From a virus, in IMG/VR virus record IMGVR_UViG_3300034120_000377, positions 1 to 37,998 of that record: a stretch of DNA of 37,998 bases; one strand, 5' to 3'. Each line of letters starts with the position of its first letter. Position 1 is the first letter of the stretch. The notes beneath the pieces were generated by a model. That model saw only the letters and a list, made by a program, of their open reading frames with translations. It was not told the DNA's origin and ran no database searches. The translations under genes and the position numbers were made by a program. Shown in pieces: positions 14,225 to 22,714 of the stretch.

Positions 14225-14772
14225 AAAGGGATATAACACTGATCGAACGTACCCTCAGGAGTAGGGTAGGGACATGGCAAGTTGCTGTTCTGCCACTTCA
14301 CTTGTACCTCATAGGTAACAACTGCCTTCAGATCATCAGCTATTGGAATCTTAGGAGTGATCGTTGCTGGCGCACCTGCCTCCCATATCTTGCTCGATGT
14401 TCTGAACCATACAGTGTAGTCACTGCTGTTCTTAATCGCATTGTAGAAGTTGCAGTTTGTAGTTGAGTTCGGGTCTTTGTAAGTCAGAATGTGAGTTGCA
14501 CCACCATTGTTTGTCTCGGCATCGCCAAATCCAACAACCTCTTCAATGACACTCCCGTCATAAGATCCCGAAGTTGCCCATATTACAATGATGTCTCCTG
14601 TTCCGAGTCCTGTATTCCACTCATTAGGATCGGAAGGATCGGTAAATGAGAATGTGTTCTTGACGAACGCCACCGATCTGATTCTCGCAGTTTCAAATTC
14701 TGGGCAAGGGTTACAGCTATACTGTGGAATTGCACCACCTCCACAATTAGACGCTGGATAATATACTGACAT
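14218..14772 (-). CDS. Major tail (tube) protein, unshifted form
   Basis: 184 residues. After a Cys/Pro-rich N-terminus (CGGGAIPQYSCNPCPEFE) the sequence runs ARIRSVAFVKNTFSFTDPSD, WNTGLGTGDIIVIW, GSYDGSVIEEVVGFGD, then LTYKDPNSTTNCNFYNAI and DLKAVVTYEVQVKWQNSNLP. I recall this pattern from the tail tube proteins of Bacteroidota phages. It lies just after the tail completion gene, as expected. The stop TAG at 14218-14220 is two codons after a CCCTTTA slippery heptamer, and a -1 shift extends the protein by 30 residues (see 14132-14224). Confidence 0.7.
   Translation of the reverse strand: MSVYYPASNCGGGAIPQYSCNPCPEFETARIRSVAFVKNTFSFTDPSDPNEWNTGLGTGDIIVIWATSGSYDGSVIEEVVGFGDAETNNGGATHILTYKDPNSTTNCNFYNAIKNSSDYTVWFRTSSKIWEAGAPATITPKIPIADDLKAVVTYEVQVKWQNSNLPCPYPTPEGTFDQCYIPLV
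14224..14230 (-). promoter_or_regulatory. Candidate -1 ribosomal slippery heptamer C_CCU_UUA
   Basis: Minus strand reads CCCTTTA in phase (ATC CCT TTA GTG TAG), the X_XXY_YYZ form. The TAG is two codons downstream. Tandem slippage puts the ribosome into the open extension frame. No strong downstream hairpin is apparent by eye. Confidence 0.6.
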
Positions 14773-14784
14773 TTGTTTTGTGTT

Positions 14785-15387
14785 TTAACAAGTTAAACAA
14801 TCATCAATACATGACAAGTCATAGTCTGTCGTGATAACATAATCTAACGCCATGTATATGTGATGTGGTTGCAAAGGATAAGCCGTTGCAGGTAATCTGT
14901 ATTCGTTGGAGAATATCTCAACGCTGTTGTAATTCGTGATGTTAGCTTCGATTGTAGCAGTGAATAGTCCCGGATAGTTTGTCAACTGCGAGTACGCTAA
15001 CTGCTGCTGTATTCCACTACTCAGCAGGAAGCTCAACTGCTGTGGTGTGGTCTTCGTGATTGTCCTGTTTGCGAATACATACATACGCATCCGTGCTTCT
15101 TCTCTTGCTGTGTTGAGTCCATCACCGAACTGAAACTCACTCTCGATGATCTCTGTCTCCACGCACCTGTGATAGATGACGATGCTCTTGCTGTCATCAA
15201 ATCCTGAGAAGGTGATGTTATTTGTCAATGATACCAGTGCAGGAATTGCGTTCTGATCGTCATTGATATGTCGTGGTAAAAGTTCAGCCAGTCCGTGCAG
15301 TTGCTTACGGAATCGAATGTCATCCTTAATCTTGCCATTGGCAAGAGTGTTGTTGATGATGTCAACGATCTGACTGATGTATGGCAT
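14785..15387 (-). CDS. Tail completion / terminator-like protein
   Basis: 200 residues, mixed alpha/beta, beginning MPYISQIVDIINNTLANGKI. Its position between the virion morphogenesis protein (15387-15821) and the tail tube is that of tail terminator or head-tail joining proteins, and the size fits. No decisive motif; the C-terminus has a cysteine cluster (CIDDCLTC). The start overlaps the preceding stop by one base (TAATG). Confidence 0.6.
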   Translation of the reverse strand: MPYISQIVDIINNTLANGKIKDDIRFRKQLHGLAELLPRHINDDQNAIPALVSLTNNITFSGFDDSKSIVIYHRCVETEIIESEFQFGDGLNTAREEARMRMYVFANRTITKTTPQQLSFLLSSGIQQQLAYSQLTNYPGLFTATIEANITNYNSVEIFSNEYRLPATAYPLQPHHIYMALDYVITTDYDLSCIDDCLTC

Positions 15388-15821
15388 TATAATTTGTTTA
15401 AGTATTCTTTAATGATGTCACGCACTTGAGAGAGTTCATCGTCTGTGAGTGCGAATATTCTTCCGTAGCGTTGGGTGTTCCACTTGGCTTTGTCGGCATT
15501 GTTATCGTCAGTATATCCAAGACCGTACTCTGTGTCTGATATTGGTATGATCTTATAGTCTTTTTCCATATCTCCTGTGAATACAAGATTTACATTGGTA
15601 TTACTACGATCTTGTTGCTCTCGCCTTAGTTCAAGATATGAAGGACTATAAGTTCCAATCTGCGAACCATCTGACTTGATGCCCTGCTCATGTATCCTTG
15701 TGCTTGTAACACTCAGCATACTTGATGCAATCTCACGCAACAGAGAGTCAGTCTGCGCTAATGTAAGCACTCGCTTCTTCAAGTCAACAAGAGCAGAAAC
15801 ATCAACATCAACGCTGATCAT
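15387..15821 (-). CDS. Phage virion morphogenesis protein (gpS / HK97 gp10-like)
   Basis: 144 residues. The N-terminal helix VSALVDLKKRVLTLAQ, then SDGSQIGTYSPSYLELRREQ, VFTGDMEKDYKII, and the closing YGRIFALTDDELSQVRDI are the pattern of the phage virion morphogenesis / tail completion family (Pfam Phage_tail_S). Such proteins join head and tail. ATG overlaps a 16-aa peptide's stop (ATGA). Confidence 0.82.
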   Translation of the reverse strand: MISVDVDVSALVDLKKRVLTLAQTDSLLREIASSMLSVTSTRIHEQGIKSDGSQIGTYSPSYLELRREQQDRSNTNVNLVFTGDMEKDYKIIPISDTEYGLGYTDDNNADKAKWNTQRYGRIFALTDDELSQVRDIIKEYLNKL

Positions 15822-15868
15822 TTCTTACCTCCACGCTTACCGCCTCTGCATCCACATTTATTTCTCAT
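15818..15868 (-). CDS. Candidate 16-aa Gly/Arg/Lys-rich micropeptide
   Basis: MRNKCGCRGGKRGGKK, with ATG two bases after the upstream stop and its own stop TGA overlapping the next ATG (ATGA). Both junctions follow the tight-packing style of this genome, and it fills the only space between the two genes. Very basic with a CxC pair. Too short for statistical support, so it may be only a translational coupling leader. Confidence 0.45.
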   Translation of the reverse strand: MRNKCGCRGGKRGGKK

Positions 15869-15869
15869 A

Positions 15870-16868
15870 TCAATAGAATTGTGTTGCTTCCCTTAACTGT
15901 ACTGGTTCATTGCACTCGATACAACAGTCGCATGAGAGTTTGAATCCTCCTGCTACCTGCGTCAATGTTTTGTTGTACTCGACCTGATACTCTGCACGGA
16001 GAGCATCCATGCGCTGAAGGTTCACAGTGGTGTATTGGTTTAGCTTGTTGCTGTATAATAATTCGGTGAGCATCTCGATACCTAAGAGATACCACCATGC
16101 ACGGGAGAACAATACTTTGTTCTGGCAGATCAGCGCATCCCAATTACAGACGATGCTGAAGATACCACTCATGCCATAGGTGTTGCTTCCGAATGATCCT
16201 GCTAACAACTCACCATCACTGCTGTATCCTTGCAGACGAATATCACAGCATGACATCATTGATCTTGAATACGGAAGTACAAGATCAAACGTGCCTGACA
16301 CCTGCGTGATGTCAAACATGACTGCTACCCTCCATGCAGGATTGATATAGAGATTGTGAAAAGTAGTGTTTACTTCAATGATGTTCTTTCCTGCAACCAA
16401 TGAGCTGGCATAACTCCCAAGCAGATTACCAGTATCTAAATCAAAAACATAGAAATCAATACTCTGATATTGGTTGTCAGAGTAGAAAACAATCTGCTGA
16501 AGATGAATCGAAGCGAGTGGTGATGGAACAAACTCATAGTTTGCATCAATCATCTCGATGGTGAACCCTGCTAAGTTCGCAGGTGTTGAGACTGATGCAG
16601 CACCGATGTCGTTGCCTACATTAATCCCTTGCATGAGACTGTTCAACTTATAGTGCTTGCCCATTGCTTCACGCACATCGAGAGAGAAACGCAGCCCTGC
16701 ACGTTGCTGTATCATATTCCATACATCAACGTAAGTTGCGTTCTCCTGATTGGTGAGCTTGACGAGTATCTCGTTGGAGATGCCCGGCAGATCGTTCACG
16801 TACAATCCGCTTGGTGGTGTAGTATCACCACACCCTCTCAGTCCTACATAGCCAGTTAAACAGTTCAT
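15870..16868 (-). CDS. Head-tail connector / structural protein, 332 aa
   Basis: N-terminus MNCLTGYVGLRGCG followed by SGLYVNDLPGIS resembles structural proteins I recall after the capsid gene in Bacteroidota phages. The middle is beta-rich (HLQQIVFYSDNQYQSIDFYV), and the C-terminal part is helical, ending in SCDCCIECNE cysteines. It lies between the capsid and the gpS-like gene, so an adaptor or head completion role is likely. Confidence 0.65.
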   Translation of the reverse strand: MNCLTGYVGLRGCGDTTPPSGLYVNDLPGISNEILVKLTNQENATYVDVWNMIQQRAGLRFSLDVREAMGKHYKLNSLMQGINVGNDIGAASVSTPANLAGFTIEMIDANYEFVPSPLASIHLQQIVFYSDNQYQSIDFYVFDLDTGNLLGSYASSLVAGKNIIEVNTTFHNLYINPAWRVAVMFDITQVSGTFDLVLPYSRSMMSCCDIRLQGYSSDGELLAGSFGSNTYGMSGIFSIVCNWDALICQNKVLFSRAWWYLLGIEMLTELLYSNKLNQYTTVNLQRMDALRAEYQVEYNKTLTQVAGGFKLSCDCCIECNEPVQLREATQFY

Positions 16869-16885
16869 TCAGTTAAGGATTAATG

Positions 16886-16910
16886 AAAGGGAGCGAGCGA
16901 ACCCGCCCCC
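16886..16910 (-). terminator. Terminator-like hairpin after the capsid gene
   Basis: On the minus strand GGGGGCG (16904-16910) pairs with CGCTCCC (16889-16895), one G-T wobble, with an 8-base loop, followed by TTTC. It lies 25 bases after the capsid stop, within the 66-base gap before the 332-aa gene. The short T tract suggests partial termination, which would favour capsid mRNA over downstream genes. Confidence 0.6.
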
Positions 16911-16934
16911 AATCGACAACAACAAGAACAAATC

Positions 16935-18068
16935 TTATGTATTAGAAACAACGTAGCGGAGTGTGCCATTGCTTCCTGCCATACGATCACCGCCATCGAA
17001 GGCATCCTTCGGTGTTGTGAACAGACCGTAACGCTTCTTGATGTAGAGAGCATAACCACGATTAGCAGTGAAGTTATCAGGATTCACATAGCCAGCAGCG
17101 AGGTTCGCAAGGTCTTCTGGACAGTCGATGTACTTCACTTGCAAGTCGAAGGCGATGTTTCCAAGACCGTTCGGAGTCCAGCACTGAGTGCGTGGATCAA
17201 CGATAGTGGTGAAGAACGAAGTACCACGCTGACCAGCGAATGATCCTACGTTGTCCTGACGCTCTACGAGGTGAACGCTACCCGGTGCGAACATACCAAC
17301 GTGCTGTGCGCCCCATGTGCTACCAGTCTGTCCAGATGCGAAGAACTGGAAGTCATTAGTCATAGCACCGAAGTCAACACCAGCAGAAGCAAGTCCGAGC
17401 GCAGCACGATTCTTCTGGATGCTATACGAGTGCATGAGTGACCCCAAAGCCCCCACAAACACCGCTTGCCCGCACATTTCGTTGGCAGCAAAATCTGTTA
17501 ATAGCTTAGTCATACCAGTGCCGAGATCATTGAGAGTACCATCTTGCTCGATGTTCACAGCCACAGCAGTCGCAGTGCCTGTAGCAACGTGGTTACCGAA
17601 GGTAGAAGCCATGCTTGTAGTCAGCACGTTCTCCATCTTCTGATAGATTCCATTCATCGCATGAAGGATTCCACGCAGATGTTCAGTCATCAGCTGAGTA
17701 GCTGGCTGACCTACTGCAACGGTGCGTGAAGCATCTTCGCAGTATTGACGTACTGTATCGTCAGCGATCCAGAGTCCTGACTGCGCTACGTTGTTCACGC
17801 TCACAGTAGTCTCTTTGTATGCGGGTTGCAGATCGATAGCGCAAGAGTCAGAAGTTGACACCTGTGCAGGCACGGTGCGAGGCATATATTTTACATTCAC
17901 TGTACGGTAGTGACCGCCTTGATAACCTTCCTGAATTGCAGAAGGACGATCAGGTGAAGTCACCAACATATTCAAGAAGCCCGGCATTGTTACTTTCTGT
18001 CCGGGATAGTTTTGCCCTGCGATAGATTCAAGGTGAAGTAGCAGAGCTTCGCAATATCCATTAGCCAT
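16935..18068 (-). CDS. Major capsid protein
   Basis: 377 residues, starting MANGYCEALLLHLESIAG. N-terminal strand QKVTMPGFLNMLVTSPDRP, a long middle with SHYRT/VKYMPRTVPAQVS type strands, and a C-terminus of mixed beta/alpha. It has the length and position (directly after the scaffold and before a terminator hairpin and connector genes) of an HK97-fold capsid. I do not see a protease upstream. Call is by position, size and composition rather than a defined motif. Confidence 0.75.
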   Translation of the reverse strand: MANGYCEALLLHLESIAGQNYPGQKVTMPGFLNMLVTSPDRPSAIQEGYQGGHYRTVNVKYMPRTVPAQVSTSDSCAIDLQPAYKETTVSVNNVAQSGLWIADDTVRQYCEDASRTVAVGQPATQLMTEHLRGILHAMNGIYQKMENVLTTSMASTFGNHVATGTATAVAVNIEQDGTLNDLGTGMTKLLTDFAANEMCGQAVFVGALGSLMHSYSIQKNRAALGLASAGVDFGAMTNDFQFFASGQTGSTWGAQHVGMFAPGSVHLVERQDNVGSFAGQRGTSFFTTIVDPRTQCWTPNGLGNIAFDLQVKYIDCPEDLANLAAGYVNPDNFTANRGYALYIKKRYGLFTTPKDAFDGGDRMAGSNGTLRYVVSNT

Positions 18069-18163
18069 TTTTATAGAGGATAAATTAGAAGTTTAAATTG
18101 GAATACTAAGTGTTGGCTTGCGCCCTGCTATTGGTCATCAGACCCTATCACTAATCACGAATT

Positions 18164-19039
18164 TCAGTTCGATCCTGCACGGAAGTCAGCGAGTGCTTGA
18201 CTCACTTGACTCTTCGCTGCTGGTGCAATTGGTTTTGTCGGCAATGGTGTTGGCACTGGCTGACCTGCAACTGGTGCAGGTGCTTGCGCCCCTTTCACCT
18301 TCAACAACTTCGCATCGGCAAGTACCGACTCTGTGAAGTTGCGGATGTCGACAGGCTTGTTGTCAATTGTAAATGGAAGATCGGGTGCATCGTTGTTCAC
18401 GAGCTTGAGTCCAGTCTGATCATAGACATACTTCCCTCCCCTCTCTCTAAGTTTCTTCTCCCACAGATTCCTTGCAGTAGTGATGGTCACATCACGATCT
18501 AAGTCGAGAGCGTAATCATAACCAGTGAACATCGAGTTCAGTTCTTTATCTGTGAGCTGTTGTTGCCATTGTGAGTTCACTGCTTCAATGTCCTTCTTGC
18601 GTGAATCCTTCTCGGTGTTCAGCAAGGTTGTCAGTTCATTGATCTTGTCAAGCAGTGCTTTCTTCTCTCCACCTGTTGCGCTGATTGCCTTCTCCCTCGC
18701 ATCAGAGATGGCTTTCGCAAGAAGACCGATACGATTGTAAGACGATTGCTCGCTCATGATTGATGACTTGATCTCGTCATCGAACTCATACGAGTCAATC
18801 ACATCTTTGATCTTGAGATCGACAGCGTTCAGTGCAGTAGCAGTGAAGTGCTTCTTGATTGTTGGATTGTACTTCGCCTCGTCTTCAGTCATCAGTTTAC
18901 CCTGCACGCCTGAGGCGATGCTTGAAGGTACAGCGATAGAAGAGAGTGCAGGATTGGTGACAATCTGCTTTAATTGTTCATCTGCATTGTCCATGCCGAT
19001 GCGGTCAGCGATGTTCTGAATAAATTCAGCTACGTTCAT
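18164..19039 (-). CDS. Capsid scaffold-like protein
   Basis: 291 residues. Helical N-terminal half, a coiled coil around 140-170 (KKALLDKINELTTLLNTEK), then a flexible Pro/Ala-rich segment (APAPVAGQPVPTPLPTKP) and a short basic/polar C-terminal tail SQALADFRAGSN. Placement immediately before the capsid gene and its extended helical composition fit a scaffold that binds capsid through its C-terminus. Confidence 0.68.
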   Translation of the reverse strand: MNVAEFIQNIADRIGMDNADEQLKQIVTNPALSSIAVPSSIASGVQGKLMTEDEAKYNPTIKKHFTATALNAVDLKIKDVIDSYEFDDEIKSSIMSEQSSYNRIGLLAKAISDAREKAISATGGEKKALLDKINELTTLLNTEKDSRKKDIEAVNSQWQQQLTDKELNSMFTGYDYALDLDRDVTITTARNLWEKKLRERGGKYVYDQTGLKLVNNDAPDLPFTIDNKPVDIRNFTESVLADAKLLKVKGAQAPAPVAGQPVPTPLPTKPIAPAAKSQVSQALADFRAGSN

Positions 19040-19040
19040 G

Positions 19041-19238
19041 TTATTTCTTTTTTGTTGTCATCGTTATTGTCTTCTCCTGAACCTTCAGAAGCTTGACCTC
19101 ATTGTCCACTGGCACGATCTCACACACGGCATCAACACCATCCTTCATCAGCATGGCTCTCACGTTGACCTCGTTGTCGGCTGGGAATTCAAACCAGTCC
19201 TGACCGTACTTTGTGACCTTTAAAAACTTTTGATTCAT
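19041..19238 (-). CDS. Small hypothetical protein, 65 aa
   Basis: MNQKFLKVTKYGQDWFEFPA, then two beta-like stretches (NVRAMLMKDGV, CEIVPVDNEVKLL) and a lysine tail. Lies between MuF-like protein and scaffold. A TATATTTG box (19244-19251) ends 5 bases before the ATG, so a leaderless transcript is possible. No family recognised. Confidence 0.7.
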   Translation of the reverse strand: MNQKFLKVTKYGQDWFEFPADNEVNVRAMLMKDGVDAVCEIVPVDNEVKLLKVQEKTITMTTKKK

Positions 19239-19243
19239 ATATA

Positions 19244-19251
19244 CAAATATA
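19244..19251 (-). promoter_or_regulatory. Candidate -7 box upstream of the head genes
   Basis: TATATTTG on the minus strand, matching the Bacteroidota -7 consensus, 5 bases before the ATG at 19238. No -33 TTG at the usual distance; the nearest is 26 bases upstream. If active it would start a leaderless or nearly leaderless mRNA for the scaffold and capsid genes. Confidence 0.4.
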
Positions 19252-19253
19252 CA

Positions 19254-20177
19254 CTATTTTCCTGCGAATTTATCACGCAATTTCTTCGGCACAATGGCTG
19301 CGCTGACAGCGTATAACTGATGGTTGCAATTGTACCCACCTCGATTGATGCGGAAGTTGGCAGCGTTCGTTCCGGGTATCATCCCTTGCGGAAGTCCTGT
19401 CTTGTCATAGATCGGGACCCTCTCTCCGCAGACATAGCCATCCACGATCTCCTGCAACTGACTGCGATGGATGAAAGGCATACAGCCCTTCTTCGCTTCG
19501 ATCAGCGCATCACAGATCGGTCGTGATGTGTCTTTGAGTGATCCACTATACTGATACCATTCCAGACCGAGATCGTCAGTCAGGACTGCTGAGTAGTTGG
19601 CAGAATACTGATTGAGGGAATCTGTCACGATCTGCTTGGTGTACTTGGCTAACTTACCTTCCCCTGCATCTGTGTCGAGGATGTATTCACGCACCTGCTC
19701 GATGAACTCTGCACGGCTTCCTCCTGTGGTCACGTTCTTGACGAGGATGTCACGCACCGGGTCCACGAAGTTTACACCGATTGCATCTTGTCCGAGCTGA
19801 TCTATCACTGACTCCCGTGCAAGGCTGCTGATCTGCTCCATCACCGAAGGCACTTTGAACTTGCCTACCGTAGCAGTGAAATATTGGTTCTGCAACTTAG
19901 TAATCTCGTTGTAGTCTTCCAGCAGAAGATCGAGATCGTCCTGATATCGCTTGTCGAAGATCACTCTGTTGAGTTCATCCTTGATCTTGCTGATGATCTT
20001 GATGTTCTTAGTCGTTGGCTTGATCTTACCATCCGCATCTGTGTCGAGGTCAGCAGTCAGGTTCAGCACGACATCATAGGACTGACGCTGGAGTTCTGGC
20101 ATACGCTCCCCCCACTGAGATACACGCATCTCAATGACCTCTGTCAGTTGCTCAATGATCTCTGCTTGTGTAGCCAT
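19254..20177 (-). CDS. MuF-like head morphogenesis protein
   Basis: 307 residues. A helical N-terminal part is followed by the C-terminal MuF-type domain: DTSRPICDALIEA, IHRSQLQEIVDGYV, PGTNAANFRINRGGYNCNHQ. The D-T-R-x-x-C and the closing RxGxxCxHxL are family hallmarks. It lies directly after the portal gene, as usual, and is normally a minor head protein needed for assembly. Overlaps the portal stop by one base. Confidence 0.85.
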   Translation of the reverse strand: MATQAEIIEQLTEVIEMRVSQWGERMPELQRQSYDVVLNLTADLDTDADGKIKPTTKNIKIISKIKDELNRVIFDKRYQDDLDLLLEDYNEITKLQNQYFTATVGKFKVPSVMEQISSLARESVIDQLGQDAIGVNFVDPVRDILVKNVTTGGSRAEFIEQVREYILDTDAGEGKLAKYTKQIVTDSLNQYSANYSAVLTDDLGLEWYQYSGSLKDTSRPICDALIEAKKGCMPFIHRSQLQEIVDGYVCGERVPIYDKTGLPQGMIPGTNAANFRINRGGYNCNHQLYAVSAAIVPKKLRDKFAGK

Positions 20178-21856
20178 TATAATCCAGTATCAGGAGGTGT
20201 CGCTGGTAGTCGTGATGGTGTGCGCTCCCTTGCGTATTGCAGCATCTGATTCATCTGCTCCTGATATGTAAGTCCTGCGAAGTTCTCAATCTCATTGATT
20301 GCACGACTCACGAACTTGTTGATGTTGGCATGGATGATAAGATCGTCCTGTTCAATCGCTCCGTACATACGTTGAAGACTGATGTTCTCCTCCGGCACTC
20401 CTGCGAATGGATCGAGTCTCAACTTCAACACCACCATATCCTTCACGTCACTATCGTTGAACTTCTTCCCGGCAAGCTCAATCTGCGCTGCGTTGATGAT
20501 CGCAGGATCAACCTTCGCCTGTACCATACTTGTCAACTCATCAACAAGGACCTTGCCACTAAGCATATCATAACGTTCAGGGACTGGTATGTATGGCAAC
20601 AACTCTCTGATGTCATTGGTCACACCTGAGTATCTCCATGCACAGATGTCATAGATCACCTCGTCCATGATGCGAACGATGTCCTCTGCGATGCTATGGA
20701 CGAACGAGTACAACTCTTCACGATCTACTTGCTTGGCAACGCCTGATTGAGCAAGTGGACTCTCTGCAAGGAACTCCATGTTGATAGCACTCAGCGCATC
20801 GTAGATATGCTGACGGATGCGCTCTTCTTGTATCTTGACAATCTCAGTATCCTTCTGTACATAGCCAATCGGAGGAGTAGGTATCGCTGGCTCTCCTGCT
20901 CTGGGTACTGCAAGGATCAAATGCTCGAACGGATTCAATGGCATCAGTCCCTTGCCCGAACAACTTGAACACTTTACGGGTGCTGAATTCTCCTTCGGTA
21001 TCTCACCGAGTCCCTTGCATCGTCCGCACTGCTGCGGTTGCATCGACCATAGTGTGCTATGAATATGTTGTACCACCTCTGACTGGAGGTCACTGTATTC
21101 ACGCACAGCCTCATTCATCTTAGGCACGATGCCACTGATGCGAGACTCATACAAAGCACGATGCTCATAGTTCTCAAGCACCATGCCATACGTGTGTCTG
21201 CATGGTATGTATCCGAGTGGATTGACCGCCTGAAATACCTCACGTACTTGGTAGTCTTTGACTTCAAATATCTGAATCACATCGGGCTGAATCATCCAAT
21301 ACTTATCCTGATCATGCTCCTTGAGCAGATAGAACATACCCTCCTTGTAATCCAGTACATCAGGTGCGTTGAAGATCATCGGATAGGGTTGGAAGTATTC
21401 ATTGTCTGGTATCTCCCATCGTGTCGGCAGAGTGAGGATGACAGCGTTCGCATCAATCAGATACTGCTTCATGCACACACCGAACATCCAGTTGGTGATG
21501 CTCCCATTGCGAGGAAACTTATACATGAGATACTTCTCAGGTGACTCGTCCTCGCTGATGCGTGGAGGAAGATCACCAGAGAATTGAATCATCCAGTCCT
21601 GACTCTTGCGAATCTTCATCAGTGAGTTCTGAATCTTGGTGAACACAGGCTTTGTGATCGGAACGAATATCTTCTTGCGATAGTTCTTTATGTCTTCACT
21701 CTCAGCAGGTCTGCGCTGATCAATAAGATCATGTGGATACTCACCATCTGCGTGGACTTCAAGTTCCTCGTATAACTCATACGCATCATCATAGTCTTCG
21801 TGCCTGTGCTTCTGCATCAGGTATGGTTCGAGGAAAGAGGGAGATACTATCGGCAT
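20177..21856 (-). CDS. Portal protein with an internal DnaJ-type zinc-ribbon pair
   Basis: 559 residues. Helical with an N-terminal RPAESEDIKNYRKKIF and central strands, positioned before MuF, scaffold and capsid. Two CxxCxGxG motifs, CGRCKGLG near 274-281 and CSSCSGKG near 295-302, resemble half of the DnaJ cysteine-rich domain and should bind zinc. They sit just before the VQKDTEIVKIQEERIRQ helix, where the portal stem/clip is expected. I infer portal from gene order, length and composition. Confidence 0.78.
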   Translation of the reverse strand: MPIVSPSFLEPYLMQKHRHEDYDDAYELYEELEVHADGEYPHDLIDQRRPAESEDIKNYRKKIFVPITKPVFTKIQNSLMKIRKSQDWMIQFSGDLPPRISEDESPEKYLMYKFPRNGSITNWMFGVCMKQYLIDANAVILTLPTRWEIPDNEYFQPYPMIFNAPDVLDYKEGMFYLLKEHDQDKYWMIQPDVIQIFEVKDYQVREVFQAVNPLGYIPCRHTYGMVLENYEHRALYESRISGIVPKMNEAVREYSDLQSEVVQHIHSTLWSMQPQQCGRCKGLGEIPKENSAPVKCSSCSGKGLMPLNPFEHLILAVPRAGEPAIPTPPIGYVQKDTEIVKIQEERIRQHIYDALSAINMEFLAESPLAQSGVAKQVDREELYSFVHSIAEDIVRIMDEVIYDICAWRYSGVTNDIRELLPYIPVPERYDMLSGKVLVDELTSMVQAKVDPAIINAAQIELAGKKFNDSDVKDMVVLKLRLDPFAGVPEENISLQRMYGAIEQDDLIIHANINKFVSRAINEIENFAGLTYQEQMNQMLQYARERTPSRLPATPPDTGL

Positions 21857-21859
21857 TGT

Positions 21860-22714
21860 CTATATTACTGTACGTTCAGGTAATTGATTCATCTTATGTG
21901 TTACCTTCAAGGTCGGCATTTTCATTTTGTACGATGCGTTCTTGGCGAACTCATCATAGATCAGTTGTTGTTGCTTGGGTATCATCTTACCACCTACACT
22001 GAAGGCAAGATACTTTCTCTTGATCTCTATCGCTGGCATCGGTCGCTTCATAGCAGGTTGCCAGTAGGTAGGTTGATAAGGCAGTGCATGAGGCTTGTGA
22101 TCCGCTTCGATCAGCGCAAGGTTGAAGAACGGTTCATCAGGCTTATCCCCTGCGAAGCTCCGTGTCGTTAGCTTGCCCTCATCGTAGTGCTTCCGTGCTG
22201 ATACAAAGATACGATCAGAGAGCGGGCATCGCTTCCAGTATATCCACTCACTGCTCAGATCGAACCACTGCTTGACATCACCGTATGACTGCTTGAGCAT
22301 ATCGGGATTCACCCATTCAGAGATGCCCTTGTCCGGGTCATTACTCCCACGATTCGCCATCGTCCATCTCACGTTTCTCATGCTCTCCCAGAACGAAGGC
22401 ATATCAGCGAGCTGACTAAAGATCATGTCAGCATCCACGAACAGCGTCTCTTCAAATGGTGTGAGATCGTTCAGGTAGAACTTGCACACAAGCGGAAGCT
22501 TCTTCTCTCCCCTGCACCATTGCGATTCCTCTGGTGTGATGATGTGATCGAATACCATGCGCTGCGCCTGACTCAGGTGAGCGATCCCTGCATCATCAGC
22601 GATCACCGCCACTGGCAAGGTAGGATCATTCGCCTTGATCGAGAGGGCAAGGTTGTAAGCATAGCGTCCGTATAGTGCATGCTTCAGTGCGATGGTTATG
22701 ATTCCTCTTAGCAT
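21860..22714 (-). CDS. Glycosyltransferase-like (GT-A fold) protein
   Basis: 284 residues. Rossmann-like N-terminus (RGIITIALKHALYGRYAYN, VAVIADDAG), then ETLFVDADMIFSQ with the DxD metal/sugar-nucleotide motif at 94-96. The region after it (WTMANRGSN, YWKRCPLSD) is consistent with an acceptor-binding half. It lies in the structural operon between a tail gene and the portal gene, 3 bases from the latter, so it is co-expressed with the virion proteins. Decoration of virion proteins is a possibility; substrate unknown. Confidence 0.75.
   Translation of the reverse strand: MLRGIITIALKHALYGRYAYNLALSIKANDPTLPVAVIADDAGIAHLSQAQRMVFDHIITPEESQWCRGEKKLPLVCKFYLNDLTPFEETLFVDADMIFSQLADMPSFWESMRNVRWTMANRGSNDPDKGISEWVNPDMLKQSYGDVKQWFDLSSEWIYWKRCPLSDRIFVSARKHYDEGKLTTRSFAGDKPDEPFFNLALIEADHKPHALPYQPTYWQPAMKRPMPAIEIKRKYLAFSVGGKMIPKQQQLIYDEFAKNASYKMKMPTLKVTHKMNQLPERTVI

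Noticed and set aside
18069-18163. 95-base gap before the capsid gene as promoter or gene
   Set aside because: TAATTTAT and an A-rich leader are present, but there is no convincing -33 box and no ORF; nothing firm to report.
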